Positions 20,101 to 29,114 of a stretch of 64,000 nt of DNA are shown in pieces. How positions within the stretch are numbered: position 1 is the stretch's first letter; each line of letters begins with the position of its first letter. The position numbers and the translations under genes were made by a program. A model generated the notes under the pieces. The model saw only the letters and a program-made list of their open reading frames with translations, searched no databases and was not told the DNA's origin. Origin of the DNA: Fen-999 sp044220545. Its GTDB lineage: Bacteria > Pseudomonadota > Gammaproteobacteria > Burkholderiales > Rhodocyclaceae. The DNA lies in contig JBGAQX010000002.1 in assembly GCA_044220545.1 (NCBI GenBank), forward strand, positions 196,200 through 260,199. The letters are read 5' to 3'.

Positions 20101-21023
20101 TGGAACAGGACGGACTCAAGGAAGCGGGCGACGCCGATGTGGACGGGGGCGGTGTCGAGATCGACAGCGTCGGCGGTGAAGTCGACTTCATCGAGGACGT
20201 TACCCAGCTTTACCTGAACGACATCGGTGCCAGTTCCCTGCTCTCGCCGGGCGAGGAGCTGAGGCTGGCCCGCGCCACGCGAGCGGGCGACTTCGCGGCG
20301 CGGCAGCGCATGATCGAGGCCAACCTGCGCCTTGTCGTGAGCATTGCCAAGCACTACCAGCATCGTGGCATTCCGCTCGACGATCTGATCGAGGAAGGCA
20401 ATCTGGGCCTGATTCATTCCCTGGAGAAGTTCGACCCCGAGCGGGGCTTCCGTTTTTCCACCTACGCCACCTGGTGGGTACGCCAGAACATCGAGCGGGC
20501 GATCATGAACCAGTCGCGCACCATCCGGCTACCGATCCATGTGGTCAAGGAGCTCAACCTGGTGTTGCGCGCCCTGCGGCAACTGGAGTCGGCCGGCGAG
20601 ACGGATCGCCATGCCGATGCCGCCGCCGTGGCGCGACTGCTCGATCGACCGGTCGAGGAAGTCCGCCATCTGCTGGCCTACAACGAGCGTACCGCCTCGC
20701 TCGACGCGCCGCTGGAGGTCGATTCAGACCTCTCCGTTTCGGACGCGATCGCCGACGACGTGGTCGAGTCGCCCGAGCATCATCTCGAACAGGCGGAAAT
20801 CGAGGCGCGCATTGCCGAGTGGGTGGCGCGTCTGTCGGACAAGCAGCGTCGGGTCATCGAGCGCCGCTATGGTTTGAACGGCGGCGAGGTCGCGACCCTG
20901 GAAGATCTGGCCAACGATCTGGGCATCACTCGCGAGCGGGTACGGCAGATTCAGCTCGAGGCATTGAGCCAGTTGCGCCGGCAACTCGTCCGCGAGGGCG
21001 TGGGCAAGGACGCGGTGCTGTAA
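20100..21023 (+). CDS. rpoS: RNA polymerase sigma factor RpoS
   Basis: 307 residues. Region 1.2 (VTQLYLNDIGASSLLSP), region 2 (RLVVSIAKHYQHRGIPLDDL, FSTYATWWVRQNIERA, RTIRLPIHVVKE) and region 4 (RRYGLNGGE, LGITRERVRQIQ) are complete. RpoS directs the general stress and stationary-phase response. The start is GTG 20100, overlapping the nlpD stop by one base (TAGTG). In enterobacteria the main rpoS promoter lies inside nlpD; that may hold here but I did not find a clear -10/-35. Confidence 0.96.
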   Translation: MEQDGLKEAGDADVDGGGVEIDSVGGEVDFIEDVTQLYLNDIGASSLLSPGEELRLARATRAGDFAARQRMIEANLRLVVSIAKHYQHRGIPLDDLIEEGNLGLIHSLEKFDPERGFRFSTYATWWVRQNIERAIMNQSRTIRLPIHVVKELNLVLRALRQLESAGETDRHADAAAVARLLDRPVEEVRHLLAYNERTASLDAPLEVDSDLSVSDAIADDVVESPEHHLEQAEIEARIAEWVARLSDKQRRVIERRYGLNGGEVATLEDLANDLGITRERVRQIQLEALSQLRRQLVREGVGKDAVL

Positions 21024-21054
21024 GGCGCGCGGTGCTGTAAGACGTCTTGCGGCT

Positions 21055-22065
21055 TCAGTTGGCCGGCGTTTCGGGCCGCGCCGCTCTCAGTCTTTCGGCC
21101 AGATCCATCACGGCGGCGGCGTAGAAACTGCTGCGGTTGTAGCGGGTCAGCACGAAGAAGTTGTTGAAGCCGAGGCGATACTCGGTGGGCGCGTCGGGCG
21201 ATGTGAGGTCGATCAGCGCCGCCGGTCGCGCCGGCGCCCCTTCCGTCTGAACGCCAAACGCGGCCATTTCCGCCGGTAGCCGCACGGGCCGAATGCCTTC
21301 GGCGACCAGTGCGGCGGGGTCGCCGCCGACCCGTACCGTACGGGCAATCTCCTCCCCGGTCAGCCAGCCGTGTTCGGCGAGAAAGCGGCCGACGCTGCCA
21401 ATGGCGTCGACGCTGCTGCCGGACAGGTCGATACGGCCATCGCGGTCGAAGTCGACGGCGTAGCGGCGCTGGCTGGAGGGAAGAAACTGCGGCAGGCCGA
21501 TGGCGCCGGCGTACGAACCGCGATAAGTCCACGGGTCGCGTTGCTCTTCGCGGGCCAGTAGCAGCAAGGCTTCCAGTTCGCCGCGAAACAGGTCGGCGCG
21601 TGGCGGGTAGTCGAAGGCGAGATTGGTCAAAGCGTTGAAGGCGTGGAAGTTGCCGGTATGCTGGCCATAGAAAGTCTCGACGCCGATGATGGCAACCATG
21701 ACCTCGGCCGGTACGCCATAGATTGCCTCGGCCCGAGCCAGGGTGGTGGCGTGGTCGTCCCAGAAGGCCAACCCGCCGGCGATGCGCCGGGGTTCGACGA
21801 ATCGCCCCCGATAGGCCCGCCAGGAACGCACAGCCGGGTCGGCTGGCGGCGCGATTGCCTTCAGCACCGCCGGGCTGGGTCTTGCCTTGCCGAACTGGAG
21901 GCGCAGGGTCGCCGGGTCGAAGCCGTTGCGTTGCGCCATCTCGGCAATGAACGCCTGGACATCGACCCGCTCGGGGTAGGGTTGGGCGCCGGCCTCGGGG
22001 ACGCGGGTCGTGGCGACCAGGGCGACCAGTGCGAGCAGGCGGGCGGTTCGGGCGAATCGGGTCAT
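21055..22065 (-). CDS. mltB: Lytic murein transglycosylase B
   Basis: 336 residues with an N-terminal signal peptide (ARLLALVALVATTRVPEAGA). Family signatures are VMVAIIGVETFYG with the catalytic Glu, FNALTNLAFDYPPRA, SYAGAIGLPQFLPSS, FDRDGRIDL and FNNFFVLTRYN. The enzyme cleaves glycan strands to 1,6-anhydro ends in the periplasm. ATG 22065 overlaps the stop of the transglutaminase-like gene by 4 nt, so it is the last gene of that operon. The longer open frame upstream is out-of-family and was discarded. Confidence 0.92.
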   Translation of the reverse strand: MTRFARTARLLALVALVATTRVPEAGAQPYPERVDVQAFIAEMAQRNGFDPATLRLQFGKARPSPAVLKAIAPPADPAVRSWRAYRGRFVEPRRIAGGLAFWDDHATTLARAEAIYGVPAEVMVAIIGVETFYGQHTGNFHAFNALTNLAFDYPPRADLFRGELEALLLLAREEQRDPWTYRGSYAGAIGLPQFLPSSQRRYAVDFDRDGRIDLSGSSVDAIGSVGRFLAEHGWLTGEEIARTVRVGGDPAALVAEGIRPVRLPAEMAAFGVQTEGAPARPAALIDLTSPDAPTEYRLGFNNFFVLTRYNRSSFYAAAVMDLAERLRAARPETPAN

Positions 22066-24029
22066 GGGTGGAAGGTGGTGATTCGGTGGCGTAGTTGATC
22101 GATCAGCGCGGCCGCGTCGGAACTGCACGGGCCGTAGCGCAGCCGTGCGTAAAGAGCGGCCATGGCGCGCATGTCGGCGGCCGCCGCGGGCAGGGCGGTC
22201 GCCACGCGCTCCGCGTAGTCGAGCGGACCTTCGGCGGCTTGCCGCGCCAGGCCCCGGCGGGCGAGCCGTTTCGAGAGCCTGACCCACAGGGCGGCGGCGG
22301 GGTCGAGGCACCGCCGCTGGCGCAATGTCCAGGCGGCCAACGCCAGCATGGCGACGCCGGATAGGACCGTCAGCACCGCCGTCATGCCGCGCCAGTCCGG
22401 TTCGGCCATGCCCAGCCGCCGGAGCAGTTGCCGCTGGCGTTCCGGGTTGTAGCCGAGCACCCACTGGTTCCAGGTGTTGGTAACCGCGTCCCAGCGGAAG
22501 CGCAAGTCGCGCAGCCACGCGAGATCGACGCGCATCAATATCGGCAGCGGATCGCCGGCCGGCACGGCGGCCGCCAGGTTGAGGTCGATGCGCGTTGGCG
22601 CGCTGATGGCGGTGGGATCCACGCGCAGCCAGCCTCGATTGGCCAGCCAGACCTCGGTCCACGCGTGAGCGTCGTATTGCCGCACGGTCAGGTAGCCGTC
22701 CACCGGATTTTCTTCACCACCCTGATAGCCGGTGACGACCCGGGCCGGTACGCCGGCGGCGCGCAGGGCGACGGCGAAAGCGTTGGCGAAATGTTCGCAG
22801 AAGCCTTGCTTGGTATCGAAGAGGAACTCGTCGGCGGTCTGCTCGCCGAGCAGCGGCGGCGACAGGGTATAGATCAGGCCCTGGCGGAGGAAGAAGGCTT
22901 GCGCCTGGCGCAGGATGTCCTCGTCACTGGCCGCCGATGCGCGCCAGCCGGCGGCCAGTTCCCGGATGCGCGGATTGGAGCCCGCCGGCAACTGCGCGGC
23001 CTTGGCGCGCAGCGTTTCGGGATCGTCCTGTCCGGCATGCAGGTCCGGGTAGGAGCGCAGGCCATAGCGTCGCCGGCTGGTCACCGGCTCCCGGGCCAGG
23101 AGCTGATAGTCGGGCGTGGCCAGGCTGTCCGCCGCTGTCTGGCCGGGTAGTTCGAGGGCGAACAGCCAGGGCTTGCCGTGCGGCTCGAGGGTGATTTCGT
23201 AATCGATGCCGCCAACGGCGGGCTCGGCATAGGGCAATTGGCGCCTGGGCGCCGAACGGCTCGCGTGCCAGGCGCGGCCGTCGAACTCGCTCAACACCGG
23301 GCCGCGCCAGTAGAGCTGCTGGCGTGCTGGCAGGGCGGTCGCCGCCGAAAAGCGGACGCGGAAGGCGATGGCGTCGGACTGGGAAAGCTGGCTGATGGCG
23401 CCGGGGGTCATGGTCTCGGAAAGTCCGGTGAGGGCGCTGTTGGCATCCTTGGGCAGCCCCCAGAGTGGCCCCTGGACGCGGGGAAACAGCACAAATAGCA
23501 GCAGCATGAAGGGAGTGGCCTGCAACAGCATCGTCGCGGCCTGACGTAGCTGGGCCTTGGGCGGCGACCGGTGGTCGGCCAGGCTGAGCAGCGTGGCTGT
23601 CGCCACGAGCGTGCCGAATGCCGTGGCGATGGCGGCGGGAATCGCCTGTGAATAGAAGAACTGGGCCAGGGCCAGGAAATAGGCGAGGAACACGATGGCC
23701 AGGCCGTCGCGCGCCGTGCGTGCTTCCAGTTGCTTCAGGGCGAGAAAGAGAATCAGCAGGGCGACGCCTGGATTCTGGCCGAACAGGGTGCGGAACTGGA
23801 ACATCACGCCGCCGCTGCCGGCGAAGACCAACAGGATCAGCAGCCAGCGTGCCGGCAGCGCTTGGCCCCGCCAGGCCAGCCAGCCGCGCCAGACGAAGGT
23901 CGCCAGGGCGGCGGCCGTCAGCCAGACAGGTACGTGCGGCGCCAGCGGCGCCATGACGGCAAGGCCGGTAGCCAGCAGCCACCAGACCTGTGCCAGGTCG
24001 AGCGGCGGGTGTCTGGCGGCCCTAGCCAT
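22062..24029 (-). CDS. DUF3488/transglutaminase-like membrane protein (TgpA type)
   Basis: 655 residues. Five to six N-terminal membrane helices (LLILLVFAGSGGVMF, IVFLAYFLALAQFFY) are followed by a large periplasmic transglutaminase-core domain with the Cys (GFCEHFANAFAVALRAAG), His (DAHAWTEVW) and Asp (RVDPTA) triad, then another helix and a cytoplasmic tail. P. aeruginosa TgpA is the named example; substrates are unknown. It overlaps the DUF58 gene by 8 nt and mltB by 4 nt. MoxR-DUF58-TgpA is a recurrent trio. Confidence 0.9.
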   Translation of the reverse strand: MARAARHPPLDLAQVWWLLATGLAVMAPLAPHVPVWLTAAALATFVWRGWLAWRGQALPARWLLILLVFAGSGGVMFQFRTLFGQNPGVALLILFLALKQLEARTARDGLAIVFLAYFLALAQFFYSQAIPAAIATAFGTLVATATLLSLADHRSPPKAQLRQAATMLLQATPFMLLLFVLFPRVQGPLWGLPKDANSALTGLSETMTPGAISQLSQSDAIAFRVRFSAATALPARQQLYWRGPVLSEFDGRAWHASRSAPRRQLPYAEPAVGGIDYEITLEPHGKPWLFALELPGQTAADSLATPDYQLLAREPVTSRRRYGLRSYPDLHAGQDDPETLRAKAAQLPAGSNPRIRELAAGWRASAASDEDILRQAQAFFLRQGLIYTLSPPLLGEQTADEFLFDTKQGFCEHFANAFAVALRAAGVPARVVTGYQGGEENPVDGYLTVRQYDAHAWTEVWLANRGWLRVDPTAISAPTRIDLNLAAAVPAGDPLPILMRVDLAWLRDLRFRWDAVTNTWNQWVLGYNPERQRQLLRRLGMAEPDWRGMTAVLTVLSGVAMLALAAWTLRQRRCLDPAAALWVRLSKRLARRGLARQAAEGPLDYAERVATALPAAAADMRAMAALYARLRYGPCSSDAAALIDQLRHRITTFHP

Positions 24030-24993
24030 GGTCGTAGAGCGCGAGCGCGCTCAATGCCGCATGCAGTTGGGTCGGGCCGTGGCTGGGCGGCAGATGGGTG
24101 CCCGGCAGGCGCAGCCCCCAGTCGAGACCGGCGGCGTCGGCGTCCAGCGCCCAGCGGGCCAGGGTCGACAAACGGCTTTCGACATCGAGACCCGCCAGTT
24201 GGTCCCAATCGAGCCACAATCTGGCGCTGCTGGTGCCATCGAATTGCTTGGCCAGCAGGGGGGCGTCGTGGCCTTGCCGGGCCGCCACCTTCCAGGCGAC
24301 ATGGCGCGGCGGATCGGCCGGCTGGTGGCCGCGCAGTCCGGCGAAGTCGTCGCTGCCTCGCCCGCCGCCAAGGTGCTCGCCGGAGTCGCCGGCGGCATGT
24401 GGCAGTGGCGGTGCCGTGGTCGCCGGTTGCGGATAGACGAGGCAGCGGAAGTCCGGCGCGCAATAGGCCCAGGCGCGCACCAGACCGAGTGGAAAGGTGG
24501 TCTCCAGGCCGATTCTCGGCAGCGCCAGCGGCCCGCGACGTTTGGTTGCCACGCGGAGGCACGCGTCGGTGGCTTCGCCGCTGGCGACGTCGACCTTGGT
24601 CTCCTCGCCGCCGGGCAGCCAGAGCCGGATGGCCCGTCGCTCGATCGGGCCGCCGGTGCCTTGCAGAATCAGGTGGAAGCTGGCCGTCTCGCCGGCGAAA
24701 ACAGCCGGTGCCCGCCCGGGGGCGATGCTCAGCCGAACCAGGTTGCGAAAGGTGTGGAGGATGGCGGTAACGCCCAGACCGGCGAGCAGGAAGGTGAGCA
24801 CGTAGCCGAGGCTGAGGTTGTAGTTGATGGCGCCGAGCAGCATGACGAGCAGGGCGGCGGCGTAGCCCAGGCCGGCGCGCGTCGGCAGGACATAGACGCG
24901 GCGCTGGCCGAGCACGATCGGCACCGGCTCCGGCGGCCGGACGCGCAGGGCCCAGGCGATGAAGGTCTCGCGCAGCGTGACGGTCAGTCGCAT
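24022..24993 (-). CDS. DUF58 domain membrane protein
   Basis: 323 residues. Two N-terminal helices (AGLGYAAALLVMLLGAINYN, VLTFLLAGLGVTAIL, described separately) precede a soluble domain with the DUF58 signature RGSDDFAGLRGHQPADPPRHVAWK. DUF58 proteins pair with MoxR ATPases, usually near von Willebrand A or transglutaminase proteins. ATG 24993 was chosen; a 17-nt gap separates it from moxR. The function is not known biochemically. Confidence 0.85.
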   Translation of the reverse strand: MRLTVTLRETFIAWALRVRPPEPVPIVLGQRRVYVLPTRAGLGYAAALLVMLLGAINYNLSLGYVLTFLLAGLGVTAILHTFRNLVRLSIAPGRAPAVFAGETASFHLILQGTGGPIERRAIRLWLPGGEETKVDVASGEATDACLRVATKRRGPLALPRIGLETTFPLGLVRAWAYCAPDFRCLVYPQPATTAPPLPHAAGDSGEHLGGGRGSDDFAGLRGHQPADPPRHVAWKVAARQGHDAPLLAKQFDGTSSARLWLDWDQLAGLDVESRLSTLARWALDADAAGLDWGLRLPGTHLPPSHGPTQLHAALSALALYDHG

Positions 24994-25010
24994 CGAGCCG
25001 GTCGGTGTGA

Positions 25011-25943
25011 CTAGGGTAGCGGGACGGCCTCGATCAGCCGCTCCACCGACCCGGCGGTGCCGCCGCCGGCAAGGTTGCCGGCGGGCCGCAGGCGATGGCC
25101 GGCGACGCCGGGCAATACCGCCTGGACGTCTTCCGGCAAGACGTGGTCGCGTCCCGCCAGCCACGCCCAGGCGCGCGCCGAGGCCAGCAGGGCCAGGGCC
25201 GCCCGCGGCGACAGGCCGATCTGCCAGTCGGCCGAAGTCCGGGTGTGGCCGGCCAGGGCCTGGACGTAGTCGATCAGCGGTTCGGCGACATGGACTTGCC
25301 GCACCGATGCCTGATGGGCCAGCAGTGTTGCCGGGTCGATGCACGGGGCCATGCCGGCGAGCATTTCCCGGCGGTCGGCGCCGGCCAGCAGTTCCCGCTC
25401 GGCGGCACGGTCCGGATAGCCGAGCTCGATGCGCATCAGAAAGCGGTCGAGCTGCGATTCCGGTAGCGGAAAGGTGCCGATCTGATAGGCGGGGTTCTGC
25501 GTGGCGATGACGAAGAAGGGCGCCGGCAGCGGGCGGGTCTGGCCTTCGGCCGTCACTTGCCGTTCTTCCATCGCTTCCAGAAGGGCGCTCTGCGTCTTCG
25601 GCGTGGCACGGTTGATCTCGTCGGCCAGTACCAGTTGGGCGAAAATCGGCCCGGGGTGGAAGTTGAAGGCGCTGGTTTCACGGTCGAAAATGGAAACGCC
25701 GAGAATGTCCGCCGGCAGCATGTCGCTGGTGAACTGGATGCGCTGGAAGTGGAGGCCGAGCAGTTGGGCCAGCACATGGGCCAGTGTGGTCTTGCCGACG
25801 CCGGGCAGATCCTCGATCAGCAGGTGGCCGCGGGCGAGCAGGCATGCCAAGGCCAGCCGAACCTGTCTTTCCTTGCCCAGAACGACGCGACCGGCCGCGG
25901 CAACAACGATTTCCATCGGGCTGGGGGGAGTCGGAGAACGCAT
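25011..25943 (-). CDS. MoxR-family AAA+ ATPase
   Basis: 310 residues. Walker A is EDLPGVGKTTLA, Walker B is LVLADEINRATPKTQSALLEAMEE, and sensor I is FFVIATQNPAYQIGTFPLPE. MoxR ATPases act as chaperones that insert cofactors or assemble envelope complexes. The start is uncertain: 25943 leaves the usual ~22 residues before the conserved VVLGKERQV, whereas the longer ATG at 26030 would leave only 17 bp to the divergent gene. First gene of the leftward four-gene operon. Confidence 0.88.
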   Translation of the reverse strand: MRSPTPPSPMEIVVAAAGRVVLGKERQVRLALACLLARGHLLIEDLPGVGKTTLAHVLAQLLGLHFQRIQFTSDMLPADILGVSIFDRETSAFNFHPGPIFAQLVLADEINRATPKTQSALLEAMEERQVTAEGQTRPLPAPFFVIATQNPAYQIGTFPLPESQLDRFLMRIELGYPDRAAERELLAGADRREMLAGMAPCIDPATLLAHQASVRQVHVAEPLIDYVQALAGHTRTSADWQIGLSPRAALALLASARAWAWLAGRDHVLPEDVQAVLPGVAGHRLRPAGNLAGGGTAGSVERLIEAVPLP

Positions 25944-26047
25944 GGATTGGGCGGCGGACGGAATAGCGGATTGCACGGCGGAACGCGACAAACGACCGGA
26001 AATCGCGTCATAATGATCGACTCGTTTCATTGTATGCCAATCCCGAC

Positions 26048-26971
26048 ATGACAACGGCCTTCATCACCCATCGCGACTGCTGGCGCCATGACATGGGCGC
26101 CCACCACCCGGAGTGCCCCGAGCGCCTGGGGGCCATTCAGGACCGGTTGATCGCCGCCGGACTCGACCTGTATCTCTCCTATCACGACGCGCCGCTGGCC
26201 GAAATGGAGCAACTGCTGCGCGTGCATCCGCGCAAGTATGTGGAAATGGTCGAGGCCAGTTCTCCGGAGACCGGCATCTTCCATCTCGACCCGGATACCG
26301 CCATGAATCCCGGCACCTGGCAAGCGGCGTTGCGCTCGGCCGGCGCCGGGGTGCTGGCGACGGACATCGTCATGCGCAAGGAGGCGCCCAATGCCTTCTG
26401 CGCCATTCGTCCGCCCGGCCACCATGCGGAGCGGGCCAAGGCGATGGGCTTCTGTTTCTTCAACAACGTCGCCGTCGCGGCGCGTCACGGCATCGAGCAA
26501 TGGGGCCTGGAGCGCGTGGCGATCGTCGACTTCGACGTGCACCACGGCAATGGTACCGAGGAGATATTTGCCGGCGACGAGAAGGTGCTGATGGTCAGCA
26601 TCTTCCAGCATCCCTTCTACCCGTACTGCGGCACGGAGAATCCGGCCGCCAACATGTGCAACGTGCCCATCAAGGCGGGTACCCGCGGTGATGTCTTCCG
26701 CGACATCGTCAGCGACGTCTGGCTGCCGCGCCTGCGCCAGTACGCGCCCCAGTTGATCTATATCTCGGCCGGTTTCGACGCCCACTACGAGGACGACATG
26801 GGCTCGGTTGGCCTGGTCGAATCCGACTACGCGTGGGTGACGGAGCAACTCAAGACCGTGGCGCGCGAATCGGCGGAAGGCCGGATTGTCTCGATGCTCG
26901 AGGGCGGCTATTCGCTGTCGTCGCTGGCGCGCAGCGTCTCCGCCCATATCAAGGTTCTGGCGGACCTGTAG
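26048..26971 (+). CDS. Histone deacetylase family protein
   Basis: 307 residues of the arginase/HDAC fold. Active-site signatures are RPPGHHAERAKAMGFCFFNN (paired His), VAIVDFDVHHGNGTEE (Zn Asp and His) and ISAGFDAHYEDDMG (Zn Asp), plus LEGGYSLSSLARS. Bacterial members deacetylate acetylated proteins, acetoin-type compounds or polyamines; the substrate here is not evident. ATG 26048 fits the family N terminus (MTTAFITHRD). The gene diverges from moxR and precedes dapA by 53 nt. Confidence 0.92.
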   Translation: MTTAFITHRDCWRHDMGAHHPECPERLGAIQDRLIAAGLDLYLSYHDAPLAEMEQLLRVHPRKYVEMVEASSPETGIFHLDPDTAMNPGTWQAALRSAGAGVLATDIVMRKEAPNAFCAIRPPGHHAERAKAMGFCFFNNVAVAARHGIEQWGLERVAIVDFDVHHGNGTEEIFAGDEKVLMVSIFQHPFYPYCGTENPAANMCNVPIKAGTRGDVFRDIVSDVWLPRLRQYAPQLIYISAGFDAHYEDDMGSVGLVESDYAWVTEQLKTVARESAEGRIVSMLEGGYSLSSLARSVSAHIKVLADL

Positions 26972-27024
26972 AACTCCAGTCGAGTAAAATTGTCTTTTCC
27001 CCTTTGCCCACAAAGTACAAGTTA

Positions 27025-27915
27025 ATGGCAACAACGATCATTCAGGGCTCGCTGCCCGCCATCGTCACCCCGATGCACGAGGACGGCAGTCTCGATCTGC
27101 CCCGGCTGAGGAGCTTCGTCGATTGGCATATTCGAGAAGGTTCCGATGGCATCGTCGTCGTGGGTACCACTGGTGAATCGCCGACCGTCAATTTCGATGA
27201 ACACTGCCAATTGATCCAGGTCGTGGCGGAGCAGGCGGCCGGACGCGTGCCGGTCATCGCCGGCACCGGCGCCAACTCCACGGCCGAAGCCATCGAGCTC
27301 GCCGAGTTCGCCCGGCGGGCCGGCGCCAGCGCCCATCTGTCGGTGGTGCCCTATTACAACAAGCCGACCCAGGAAGGCTTGTACCGGCACTTCAAGGCCA
27401 TCGCCGAAGCGGTGGACCTGCCGATGATTCTGTACAACGTGCCGGGCCGTACCGGCGCCGACCTCGCCAACGAGACGACGCTGCGTCTGGCGCGGGTGCC
27501 CCGTATCATCGGCATCAAGGATGCCACCGGCAACATCGAACGCGGTACCGACTTGCTGAAGCGTGCTCCGCCCAGTTTTGCGATATTGAGCGGTGACGAC
27601 GCGACGGCCTTGGCCCTGACCTTGCTGGGTGGCCGCGGCGTGATCTCCGTGACCGCCAACGTGGCGCCAAGGCTCATGCACGAAATGATCGTGGCCGGTC
27701 TGGCCGGCGACGTCGCGACCGCGCGGACCATCAATTTCCGCCTGCTCGGCTTGCACCGCAACCTGTTCGTCGAGGCCAACCCGATTCCGGTCAAGTGGGC
27801 CTGCGTCGAGATGGGCCTGATCGAGAGCGGCGTGCGCCTGCCGATGACGCCCCTGTCGCCCGAACATCACGAGACCGTGCGCGCGGCGCTGCGCGAAGCC
27901 GGTATCCAACTCTAA
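27025..27915 (+). CDS. dapA: 4-hydroxy-tetrahydrodipicolinate synthase
   Basis: 296 residues. It condenses pyruvate with aspartate semialdehyde, the first committed step to lysine and meso-diaminopimelate. GTTGE holds the Thr pair (T48/T49), Y137 is in ILYNVPGRT, and Schiff-base K165 is in IIGIKDATGN. A TAAAAT hexamer at 26985-26990 could be the -10, without a clear -35. It is followed 15 nt later by bamC, a pairing common in proteobacteria. lysC of the same pathway lies 9 kb away. Confidence 0.96.
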   Translation: MATTIIQGSLPAIVTPMHEDGSLDLPRLRSFVDWHIREGSDGIVVVGTTGESPTVNFDEHCQLIQVVAEQAAGRVPVIAGTGANSTAEAIELAEFARRAGASAHLSVVPYYNKPTQEGLYRHFKAIAEAVDLPMILYNVPGRTGADLANETTLRLARVPRIIGIKDATGNIERGTDLLKRAPPSFAILSGDDATALALTLLGGRGVISVTANVAPRLMHEMIVAGLAGDVATARTINFRLLGLHRNLFVEANPIPVKWACVEMGLIESGVRLPMTPLSPEHHETVRAALREAGIQL

Positions 27916-27930
27916 TTCCGCGAGGAACGC

Positions 27931-29070
27931 ATGAAGCGTAGTGCCCTGTTGATGGCTTCTGTCGTGCTGACGCTGCTGGCCGGTTGCAGCGGTTCCATTC
28001 TCGAATCGAAGAAGATCGAATACAAGTCGGCGGGCAAGCTGCCGCCGCTGGAAATTCCGCCCGATCTGACCCAGCCGACCCGCGACGATCGCTATGCGGT
28101 GCCGGACGTCAGCCCGAAAGGCACGGCGACCTACTCGGCCTATGCCGGCGACCGCGCTGGCCAGACGCGCACAAGTACCGCCCAGGATGTGTTGCCGCAG
28201 GTGGAGAAAATGCGCATCGAGCGGTCGGGCAGCCAGCGCTGGCTGGTGGTGCCGGGTGGCCCGGACAAGATCTGGCCTGGCTTGAAGGAGTTCTGGCAGG
28301 ACCTTGGCTTCATCGTCAATATCGAACTGCCCGAGGCCGGCATCATCGAGACCGACTGGGCCGAGAATCGCGCCAAGTTGCCGCAGGACATCATCCGCGG
28401 CACCTTGGGCAAGGTGTTCGACAACCTCTACTCGACGGCCGAGCGCGACAAATTCCGCACCCGGATTGAAAAGGGCGCGCAGCCGGATACCACCGAGATC
28501 TACATTAGCCACCGCGGTATGTACGAGGTCTATACCAACGAAGGCAAGAGCGAAACCCGCTGGCAGCCCCGCGCGCCCGATCCGGAACTGGAAGCGGAAA
28601 TGTTGCGGCGCCTGATGGTGCGTCTGGGGCTGGACGAGACGCGCGCCAAGACGATCCTGGTTGAAGGTGGCTCGAAGGACGAAAAGGCCAGAATCCTGGC
28701 CGGTCAGGCGGAAGGAGGCGTTCTGGAACTCCAGGAGCCCTTCGATCGCGGCTGGCGTCGTGTCGGCTTGGCGCTGGATCGCGTTGGTTTCACGGTCGAG
28801 GATCGGGATCGTTCCCAGGGTCTCTACTTCGTGCGCTATGTCGATCCGGAAATCGATGCCCGGAAGAAGGGCGACGACAAGGGTTTCCTGTCAAAGTTGG
28901 CCTTCTGGAAGAGCAGCAAGCCCGACCCCAACAAGAGCCCGAAGTATCGAATTCTGGTCAAGGGTACCGGCGAGACCAGCAGCGTGCGGGTGCTGACGGC
29001 CGACGGTCAAATCGATACCGGCGACACCGGCAAGAAGATCCTGCGTCTGCTGTTCGAGCAACTCAAGTAG
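27931..29070 (+). CDS. bamC: Outer-membrane assembly lipoprotein BamC
   Basis: 379 residues. The signal peptide ends in the lipobox LLAGCSG (C19). The unstructured N-terminal segment with LPPLEIPPDLTQP that contacts BamD is present, followed by two helix-grip domains (GGPDKIWPGLKEFWQDLGF and FDRGWRRVGLALDRVGFTV). BamC is an accessory of the BAM complex for beta-barrel insertion. It is likely cotranscribed with dapA. A GCGGGGCG/CGCCCCGC hairpin without a T run follows the stop. Confidence 0.92.
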   Translation: MKRSALLMASVVLTLLAGCSGSILESKKIEYKSAGKLPPLEIPPDLTQPTRDDRYAVPDVSPKGTATYSAYAGDRAGQTRTSTAQDVLPQVEKMRIERSGSQRWLVVPGGPDKIWPGLKEFWQDLGFIVNIELPEAGIIETDWAENRAKLPQDIIRGTLGKVFDNLYSTAERDKFRTRIEKGAQPDTTEIYISHRGMYEVYTNEGKSETRWQPRAPDPELEAEMLRRLMVRLGLDETRAKTILVEGGSKDEKARILAGQAEGGVLELQEPFDRGWRRVGLALDRVGFTVEDRDRSQGLYFVRYVDPEIDARKKGDDKGFLSKLAFWKSSKPDPNKSPKYRILVKGTGETSSVRVLTADGQIDTGDTGKKILRLLFEQLK

Positions 29071-29114
29071 CCATGGCGGGGCGGGCGTGCCGCGCCCCGC
29101 ATGACGAGGTTGCC

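Noticed and set aside
25944..26054. Longer MoxR N terminus
   Set aside because: It leaves under 20 bp to the divergent gene and adds about 29-37 residues not typical of MoxR.
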